In this document: piece after piece, positions 62,921-64,000 of the stretch
How positions within the stretch are numbered: position 1 is the first letter of the stretch
How the letters are laid out: every line of letters starts with the position of its first letter
NCBI GenBank assembly: GCA_024401455.1
Contig: JAKSLA010000003.1
Coordinates: 1-64,000 of the forward strand
DNA length: 64,000 bases
Direction: 5' to 3'
Source: Paludibacteraceae bacterium
GTDB lineage: Bacteria > Bacteroidota > Bacteroidia > Bacteroidales > Paludibacteraceae
The notes under the pieces: generated by a model
Seen by the model: only the letters and a program-made list of their open reading frames with translations
What the model was told of the DNA's origin: nothing
Database searches by the model: none
Translations under genes and position numbers: made by a program

Positions 62921-62929
62921 AGCCAATAA
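62528..62929 (+). CDS. Stand-alone copy of the Rpn C-terminal domain (RpnS-like)
   Basis: A 133-residue intact frame starting MERIDPK. It is the duplicate of the last 126 residues of the upstream nuclease, one repeat unit longer, with an altered last few residues (KNSQ). No nuclease core is present. The duplicated segment keeps AGGCAAAATG in front, so the likely internal ribosome site of the long gene became the start site of this gene. By analogy with E. coli RpnS it may neutralise or tune the nuclease. It could also be a non-functional remnant of unequal recombination, but the frame is open to the end and a terminator follows. Confidence 0.7.
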   Translation: MERIDPKIYDRADDELKALIDKARISALSDEEYSRYEAELKVLSDEGTAERYGFDRGVKKGESIGLVKGEAIGLEKGKAIGLEEGKAIGLEKGRNEERQEIIINLLASGIAPQQIAEFTKIPLEEVLRVKNSQ

Positions 62930-62960
62930 TAAAAAGGGGAGCACTTTCGGGAATAACAAA

Positions 62961-63010
62961 GCCGTTTCAGGACTTCAATCTTCGATTAAAGATTCTGAAA
63001 CGGCCTTTTT
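62961..63010 (+). terminator. Terminator after the Rpn-like locus
   Basis: GCCGTTTCAG pairs perfectly with CTGAAACGGC; an inner AATCTT/AAGATT pairing and a following CTTTTTAT complete a terminator. Confidence 0.8.
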
Positions 63011-63051
63011 ATAGAGTATTCAAAAAACGACCTACATTTGATTTGACTCAT

Positions 63052-64000
63052 TTAGGATTCTTGCTCTTTTTTAATCCTCTTCCTTGCGTATTTCAGTTCG
63101 CCCCAACTACAGTTGAGGAGTTCTTTCAACTCCTTGTTCTCCTTGTCGGGCTGTTCTTTGCAGGTTTGGATGATATGCTCCATCCTTGATTCGGGGCATA
63201 TTCTGCCGAGTTCGATTTTGCCTTCTTCCACCCATTGGAAAAGATGTCCTTCAATGGTGCTTTCTGCCAGATGACGTTCTTCGGCAATTTCACGGATTGT
63301 TTTCCCCTCTTCAAAAAGTTTCAGAGTGGCGACGTAGGTGTCACTTTTCTCTGCCGAATGGCTGTCGTTTATTTGAAGAAAAACATTGTCATCTTTGGTA
63401 TAGCCATATTGTTTAATGCACTGCTCCACAATTTCCAAAATGTCCTTGCCATATTTAGAAATGGTCATTTTACCTATGCCTGATATTTTGACCAACTCGT
63501 CATTGTTTGTCGGTAAGTAGTTGCACACGCCGATAAGTGCGGCTTGCGATAGGACCACATAGACGGGCACTCCCATATTCTCGGCCATTTCTTGGCGCCA
63601 ACTGCGTAGTTGGTGATAGAGTTCTTGGTGGTTGACCCCTTGCGGCGTGGCCAGTTTGCCCTCTTTCTTTTTGGAAGATGACGATTTTTTCTTTCCCTCC
63701 GTTTTTTCGTCGATAGAGGCTTTGGCCTTTTCTTTCAGATAGTTGATGACAGAGAAGCCTTCTGCGCAGAGGGGTAGGGTCGCCTTTTTTATCTGTATGT
63801 CTGTTTCTATCAAGTTTAGGGCGTTGTCCAAGTCTTTCCTAATCTCCTTGTTGTCCGTTTCTATGGATTCGGCTTGCAGTACGGTGAACTCTATTAGCGA
63901 TTTTGTCTTTTCCAAGAAGTAGGAAGCCCCTTTGCTGACGCGTTCTTTTAAGAAGGCATCATTTTCTGCATTCGTGCAGTTGCAGAGCAGTTGGTTCAAC
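63052..64000 (-). CDS. C-terminal part of an HRDC / helix-turn-helix helicase-type protein (partial)
   Basis: The frame is open to the window edge, with no convincing start, so the gene is cut by the boundary. The visible ~316 residues hold a helical region, a Lys/Ser-rich linker (KKKSSSSKKKEGK), an HRDC domain (LYHQLRSWRQEMAENMGVPVYVVLSQAALIGV ... ISGIGKMTISKYG) and a C-terminal helix-turn-helix of the HTH_40 type (LFEEGKTIREIAEERHLAESTIEGHL) before a basic end. In Bacteroidota this tail follows PIF1- or RecQ-like helicase domains, which would lie outside the window. Which helicase type it is cannot be told. Confidence 0.75.
   Translation of the reverse strand, partial: LNQLLCNCTNAENDAFLKERVSKGASYFLEKTKSLIEFTVLQAESIETDNKEIRKDLDNALNLIETDIQIKKATLPLCAEGFSVINYLKEKAKASIDEKTEGKKKSSSSKKKEGKLATPQGVNHQELYHQLRSWRQEMAENMGVPVYVVLSQAALIGVCNYLPTNNDELVKISGIGKMTISKYGKDILEIVEQCIKQYGYTKDDNVFLQINDSHSAEKSDTYVATLKLFEEGKTIREIAEERHLAESTIEGHLFQWVEEGKIELGRICPESRMEHIIQTCKEQPDKENKELKELLNCSWGELKYARKRIKKEQES

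Noticed and set aside
1..64000. CRISPR arrays, insertion sequences, integrases, rRNA genes
   Set aside because: Looked for regularly spaced repeats, DDE transposase motifs, tyrosine recombinase motifs and rRNA signatures; none found.

Overview
The window looks like a chromosomal segment of a Bacteroidales bacterium (phylum Bacteroidota). Three things point there: a complete porP-porK-porL-porM-porN (sprF-gldKLMN) type IX secretion locus, phylum-typical families (DUF3098 beside ftsX and uppP, the stand-alone AICAR transformylase, PorP/SprF), and more than twenty copies of the Bacteroidota -7 promoter element TAnnTTTG in front of genes. The genus cannot be fixed from the sequence alone. No phage, IS element, conjugative element or CRISPR array is visible.

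Layout. 1-6.4 kb: lptB (-), an AAA-ATPase/PD-(D/E)XK protein (-), miaB (+) and a THUMP RNA methyltransferase with a very long Arg/Asp-rich tail (-). 6.4-8.3 kb: no protein gene, but four related small RNA genes, all on the minus strand, each with its own -7 element and a GNRA-like terminator hairpin. 8.3-12.2 kb: minus-strand operon ftsX-DUF3098-uppP-truB-queA. 12.3-20.6 kb: a small protein resembling the FtsZ C-terminal domain, an LTA-synthase-like membrane sulfatase, AICAR transformylase, argS, a MATE transporter and a CYTH protein. 20.7-28.6 kb: a secreted trypsin-like protease with a probable type IX sorting tail, 5-formyl-THF cyclo-ligase, hemW, two tandem-duplicated tRNA-Gln genes, tyrS, efp, a SAM-methyltransferase-like gene and a DUF2795 protein. 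28.7-34.7 kb: the type IX secretion operon. 34.8-41.9 kb: leuS, rplS, an amino acid permease, a lipoprotein and an alpha/beta hydrolase. 42.0-47.9 kb: an envelope-biogenesis operon of three SurA/PpiC-like proteins and an OstA/LptA-like protein. 47.9-51.6 kb: an AT-rich segment with a membrane-anchored HelD-type helicase and a small ORF. 51.7-59.7 kb: a leucine-rich repeat protein, a PAP2-beta-barrel protein, a lipoprotein, rnr, an S66 peptidase lipoprotein and radA. 59.7-64 kb: an unknown secreted protein, an Rpn-family nuclease whose C-terminal third is duplicated as a separate downstream ORF, and the 3' end of a probable HRDC/helix-turn-helix helicase running off the edge.

Several genes fit together. 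LptB, the OstA/LptA-like protein, the SurA-like chaperones and UppP serve outer-membrane and wall assembly. The type IX operon would export the protease at 20.7 kb. Many of the rest are translation genes (argS, tyrS, leuS, two tRNA-Gln, efp, rplS, miaB, truB, queA, rnr). The two most interesting elements are the four-member small RNA array (6.5-7.9 kb) and the Rpn nuclease with a detached copy of its C-terminal domain (61.5-62.9 kb). The latter resembles the gene-within-gene toxin/antitoxin arrangement described for E. coli Rpn proteins.
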